Below are positions 24,793 through 27,493 of a DNA stretch of 27,493 nt, in pieces. The DNA is taken from NCBI GenBank assembly GCA_030151865.1, contig JASLCK010000234.1, positions 1 through 27,493 on the forward strand. Reading direction: 5' to 3'. Below the pieces are notes generated by a model that made no database searches, was not told the origin of the DNA, and saw only the letters and a program-made list of their open reading frames with translations. This DNA is from Rhodospirillaceae bacterium (lineage in GTDB: Bacteria; Pseudomonadota; Alphaproteobacteria; Rhodospirillales; Magnetospirillaceae). The first letter of the stretch is position 1, and each line of letters begins with the position of its first letter. The position numbers and the translations under genes are program-made.

Positions 24793-26016
24793 ATGAACAA
24801 ACCGCTGATCATTATCTTTGCCACCATCGCGCTGGATGCGGTGGGGCTTGGCTTAATCTTTCCCATCTTGCCCAAGCTGATTGCCGAAGTAGGGCAAGGG
24901 GACGCTGTCGCCCCCACCATTGGGGTGATGACCGCGCTTTATGCCGCCATGCAATTCCTGTTCGCGCCGATGCTGGGGGCTTTGAGCGATGGTGTGGGAC
25001 GGCGTCCGGTTCTGCTGGTGTCCCTGGCGGGTGCGGTGATCAATTATGGGGTCATGGCCTTGGCACCTCAGCTTTGGATGCTATTGTTGGGCCGCGCCCT
25101 GGCGGGCCTGACCAGCGCCAATGTCTCGGTGGCCATGGCCTACATCACCGATGTCTCGCCGCCCGACAAGCGGGCGGGCCGCTTTGGCCTGTTCAACGCC
25201 ATGTTTGGCGTCGGTTTTATCATTGGGCCGATTTTGGGTGGCGTTTTGGGGGATTATGGGGTGCGGTTGCCGTTTATCGCCGCTGCCTTATTGAATGGGG
25301 GGAATTTCCTGCTGGCCCTGTTCATGCTGCCGGATTCCCGCAAGGGCGAACGGGGACGAGGTGAGCGGGGACAATTTCGGTTTGCCATGCTCAATCCGTT
25401 GCGGCCGCTGCGCTGGTTGGGCTCGATGCGCCAGGTTTTGCCAGTGGTGGCGCTGTTCTTCGCGTTGAGCGCCACAGGGGAAGCCTATGGTACTTGCTGG
25501 GCGTTGTGGGGCGGCGATGTCTTCCAATGGAATGGCCTGTGGATCGGTCTGTCGCTGGGCTTGTTCGGAGCCTGTCAGGCCCTGATCCAAGCCCTGCTGC
25601 CCGGCCCCGCAACCCGCTTGCTGGGGGATCGCTGGGCCGTTCTAACCGGGATCGCCTGCAATTGCATCGGCCTTGTGGTGATCGCCTTTACGGGGCAGGG
25701 CTGGGTGGTGTTCGCCATCATGCCCGCTTTTGCCTTGGGCGGCATCGGTACGCCGGCATTGCAATCCCTGTCGACCCGACTGGTCGCGCCCGCCGATCAG
25801 GGGCGCTTGCAAGGCGTACTGGCATCGGCGGTCAGTCTGGCATCCGTCATTGGGCCGCTGGTGTTTTCCACCATTTACATGCTGGTCCAATCCCAATGGC
25901 CTGGAGCCGTCTGGTTGACGGTGGTCGCGGTGTACGGACTGGTCGTCCCACTGGTCATGCGCGTGACCACAACTGCTGTTCCCTCAACATCGTCCGAGAT
26001 CGTGGATGCCGATTAA
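24793..26016 (+). CDS. TetA-like major facilitator superfamily drug efflux protein
   Basis: A 407-residue, 12-helix-type MFS protein from ATG 24793. The start was chosen because MNKPLIIIFATIALDAVGLG matches the usual N-terminus of the Tet/DHA1 group; ATG 24775, six codons earlier, is possible but has GGAG directly against it. Motif A is present in loop 2-3 (GALSDGVGRRPVLL), as is the loop AYITDVSPPDKRAGRFGL typical of TetA-type exporters. A charged cytoplasmic loop (KGERGRGERGQ) divides the two six-helix halves. Proton-coupled efflux of a drug-like compound is the family role; tetracycline specificity is not implied. The gene is divergent from its likely TetR regulator, and an insertion sequence begins 40 bp after its stop. 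Confidence 0.9.
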   Translation: MNKPLIIIFATIALDAVGLGLIFPILPKLIAEVGQGDAVAPTIGVMTALYAAMQFLFAPMLGALSDGVGRRPVLLVSLAGAVINYGVMALAPQLWMLLLGRALAGLTSANVSVAMAYITDVSPPDKRAGRFGLFNAMFGVGFIIGPILGGVLGDYGVRLPFIAAALLNGGNFLLALFMLPDSRKGERGRGERGQFRFAMLNPLRPLRWLGSMRQVLPVVALFFALSATGEAYGTCWALWGGDVFQWNGLWIGLSLGLFGACQALIQALLPGPATRLLGDRWAVLTGIACNCIGLVVIAFTGQGWVVFAIMPAFALGGIGTPALQSLSTRLVAPADQGRLQGVLASAVSLASVIGPLVFSTIYMLVQSQWPGAVWLTVVAVYGLVVPLVMRVTTTAVPSTSSEIVDAD

Positions 26017-26056
26017 GCGCAGCGGTGCGCTGCCATCAAAGTGAGAGCGCATTGAC

Positions 26057-26084
26057 TGGACTTGCCCTGAAAGAGTGGAGAGCG
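26057..26084 (+). repeat. Left terminal inverted repeat of the IS
   Basis: This 28-bp arm is the exact reverse complement of 27270-27297. Allowing one mismatch, the symmetry extends three bases outward on each side (26054 and 27300), so the true ends could be slightly longer. Confidence 0.93.
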
Positions 26085-26115
26085 TGCATGTTAACTTTGC
26101 ACGAAGGACATTCAG

Positions 26116-26406
26116 ATGACGGGTTTTGGGATGAGGAAATTCACCGAAGATTTCAAACGCGAGGCGGTGCGTCTGGTGCAAACCAGCGGACGGACCATTG
26201 AGCAAGTGGCGGACGATCTTGGGATCGGGCGTTCGACTTTGGGCAAATGGCTTGCCAAGCATCGCGAGGCGGATCTTTTTTCCGGTCCGCACGAAGATAC
26301 GGCCAAGGAATTGGCGCGCCTTCGCAAAGAGAACGAAATCCTGCGGGCCGAGCGGGATTTGCTAAAAAAAGCTGCGGCCTTCTTCGCCAAGGAAACAAGT
26401 CGATGA
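26116..26406 (+). CDS. IS3-family transposase OrfA (DNA-binding subunit)
   Basis: A 96-residue protein. An HTH of the InsE/transposase_8 type occupies residues ~8-50 (RKFTEDFKREAVRLVQTSGR, then VADDLGIGRSTLGKWL). A leucine-zipper-like coiled coil follows (LARLRKENEILRAERDLLKK). AAGGA (26104-26108) is placed 7 nt before ATG 26116. In this family OrfA binds the terminal repeats and is also the N-terminal part of the frameshifted OrfAB transposase. Confidence 0.92.
   Translation: MTGFGMRKFTEDFKREAVRLVQTSGRTIEQVADDLGIGRSTLGKWLAKHREADLFSGPHEDTAKELARLRKENEILRAERDLLKKAAAFFAKETSR
26364..26370 (+). other. Programmed -1 frameshift site A AAA AAA
   Basis: A run of seven adenines is in the correct phase of orfA (CTA AAA AAA). 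A -1 slip continues directly into the orfB frame as S-C-G-L-L-R-Q-G-N-K-S and then its Met at 26403. This is the normal way IS3 elements make the OrfAB transposase. Confidence 0.8.
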
Positions 26407-27260
26407 CGTTCCGACACATCGACAATGCGGAGAAGGCGATGTCCATTGGTCGGAAATGCGCTCTGTTTGGCGTCAGTGTCAGCGGCTATTACGCCTGGAA
26501 AAGCCGTCACCCCAGCCGCCGTCAATTGGATGACATGGTTCTTCTGGCCCATATCCGCAGTCAGTTCAACCTGTCGCACGAAACCTATGGCAGCCCGCGT
26601 ATGACGGTGGAATTGCAAGAAGATGGCATCACCGTTGGACGGCATCGCGTCGCCCGGCTGATGTGCGAGAACGGGCTGAAAGCCCTGCAAAGGCGTCGCT
26701 TCAAGAAAACCACCGACAGCGCCCACGGCGACCCCGTCGCCCCGAACATGTTGGACCAGGACTTTGCCGCCGACGGTCCAGACCAGAAATGGGGAGCCGA
26801 TATTTCCTATATCTGGACGGCGGAAGGCTGGCTGTATCTGGCGGTCGTCGTCGACCTGTTCTCGCGGCGCATCGTCGGCTGGGCCACCAGCGACCGCATC
26901 AAGAAGGATTTGGCACTGACAGCCCTGAGACGTGCCCTTGTCGTGCGGCAGCCGCTGCCGGGCCTGATCCATCATTCCAACCGTGGTAGCCAATATTGCT
27001 CGGGCGACTACCGGAAGCTCCTGGCCGACCACAAGATCGTCGCCTCCATGAGCGGCAAGGGCAATTGTTACGACAACGCCATGGTGGAAACCGTGTTCAA
27101 GACTATCAAATCCGAGTTGATCTGGCGAACCATCTGGCAATCACGTCGCCAGGCCGACATCGCCATTGGCCGCTACATCGATGGATTCTATAATCCCGTC
27201 AGGCGGCATTCCGCCCTGGGATACAAAAGCCCATGCCGCTTCGAGGCTGAAGCCGCATAA
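26403..27260 (+). CDS. IS3-family transposase OrfB (rve/DDE domain), catalytic D-to-N variant
   Basis: A 285-residue frame from ATG 26403, which overlaps the orfA stop; it probably works mainly as part of an OrfAB fusion. It has the HTH_21-type region (HETYGSPRMTVELQEDGITV) and the integrase core WGADISYIWTAEGWLYLAVV. The DDE residues should be D133, residue 193 and E229. Residue 193 is Asn (codon AAC, 26979-26981) in HHSNRGSQY, where the family has HSDRGSQY. The distance from 193 to E229 is exactly the D(35)E spacing, so this is the catalytic position. The frame is otherwise intact and full length, suggesting a recent point mutation (GAC to AAC). Confidence 0.92.
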   Translation: MTFRHIDNAEKAMSIGRKCALFGVSVSGYYAWKSRHPSRRQLDDMVLLAHIRSQFNLSHETYGSPRMTVELQEDGITVGRHRVARLMCENGLKALQRRRFKKTTDSAHGDPVAPNMLDQDFAADGPDQKWGADISYIWTAEGWLYLAVVVDLFSRRIVGWATSDRIKKDLALTALRRALVVRQPLPGLIHHSNRGSQYCSGDYRKLLADHKIVASMSGKGNCYDNAMVETVFKTIKSELIWRTIWQSRRQADIAIGRYIDGFYNPVRRHSALGYKSPCRFEAEAA

Positions 27261-27269
27261 TAGGAAAAA

Positions 27270-27297
27270 CGCTCTCCACTCTTTCAGGGCAAGTCCA
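27270..27297 (-). repeat. Right terminal inverted repeat of the IS
   Basis: This perfect 28-bp match to the left arm in inverted orientation starts 9 nt after the orfB stop. The IS boundary is where the DUF927-like frame on the opposite strand loses its family similarity. Confidence 0.93.
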
Positions 27298-27493
27298 ATC
27301 AGCAACCCAGCTTCATCCAGCGTCAACAGACGATCACAATGGTCCGCAGCGATCTCTTCCATGGCATTCGCGGTGAGGTCCCAGGAGATCAGCTGGGTCT
27401 TCTGGGCGCACTGGAAAACCGACAAGGCGGCGAGCAGGGAGATGGTCTTGCCCTTGGACGAATTGCCGAAAAGGTGGAACAAGCCGCTTTCGA
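27298..27493 (-). pseudogene. Truncated DUF927-type P-loop ATPase fragment
   Basis: On the minus strand the frame is open from the window edge and reads ESGLFHLFGNSSKGKTISLL (Walker A GNSSKGKT), then ISWDLTANAMEEIAADHCDR and LLTLDEAGL (Walker B). This pattern, G-x-S-S-x-G-K-T, W..T.N..E..A..H.D and L-x-L-D-E, matches the C-terminal ATPase part of DUF927 proteins, which occur in phages, plasmids and integrative elements. Similarity stops at the IS edge; beyond it the frame runs into IS sequence. The rest of the domain is not found left of the IS, so the gene has lost its 3' portion. The 5' portion lies outside the window. Confidence 0.65.

Larger units (their letters stand above)
26057..27297 (+). 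mobile_element. IS3-family insertion sequence (1,241 bp)
   Basis: Bounded by perfect 28-bp terminal inverted repeats that begin TGGACTTGCC and end GGCAAGTCCA, with the TG...CA ends usual for IS3. Inside are orfA and orfB, overlapping at ATGA, with an A7 slippery run for -1 frameshifting. The flanking triplets are GAC on the left and ATC on the right, so no 3-bp target duplication is visible. The transposase has a catalytic substitution (see orfB), so this copy is probably not self-mobile. Confidence 0.93.

Noticed and set aside
26016..26031. Small hairpin AGCGCA-GCGG-TGCGCT right after the MFS stop, considered as a terminator.
   Set aside because: It has only a 6-bp stem and no T-tract, so it is too weak to call.
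27141..27297. Continuation of the DUF927 frame into the IS on the minus strand.
   Set aside because: These codons come from the IS terminal repeat and antisense orfB. DUF927 similarity stops at the IS edge.

Overview
The window is GC-rich, codon-biased bacterial DNA that reads like an alphaproteobacterium. A Rhodospirillales genus such as Magnetospirillum is my best guess, from gene style and content only. The exception is the first ~240 bases, which are about 25% G+C by hand count.

Region 1 (1-17089) is an AT-rich leader followed by one enormous gene of about 5,570-5,580 codons. Its product starts with a basic, non-Sec N-terminus carrying an LEPR-XLL-type motif (IEPRLLLS). It continues with a mosaic of several repeat families and a conserved-looking domain with an EF-hand-like loop. 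A long RTX-like, Gly/Asn/Asp-rich region follows, part of which has a ~61-residue period, and the protein ends in an acidic C-terminal tail. It looks like a giant exported surface or adhesin protein.

Region 2 (17164-23920) is a tightly packed same-strand cluster: a small DUF3467-type protein; a membrane-fusion protein with two N-terminal GAF-like domains; a polytopic protein joining a PqqD-like domain, an M50/site-2-protease core with intact HExxH and a C-terminal HlyD-like half; a periplasmic HlyD/RND-type adaptor; and a TolC-like outer-membrane channel. It ends at a strong hairpin at 23939-23976. The parts resemble a type 1 secretion envelope, but no ABC ATPase (HlyB/LapB type) is present. 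The most interesting hypothesis here is that the M50-HlyD hybrid replaces or modifies the usual inner-membrane transporter for the giant protein.

Region 3 (24001-26016) is a divergent TetR repressor / TetA-like MFS efflux pair. Between them are two exact, oppositely oriented copies of a 16-bp site built around the palindrome TGTACTGAGTACA.

Region 4 (26057-27493) is an IS3-family element with perfect 28-bp terminal inverted repeats and an A7 frameshift site. Its transposase carries Asn in place of the second catalytic Asp (HHSNRGSQY). The element abuts a truncated DUF927-type ATPase fragment that runs off the window end. No target duplication is seen and no counterpart of that gene lies on the other flank, so a deletion or rearrangement at the IS is likely.
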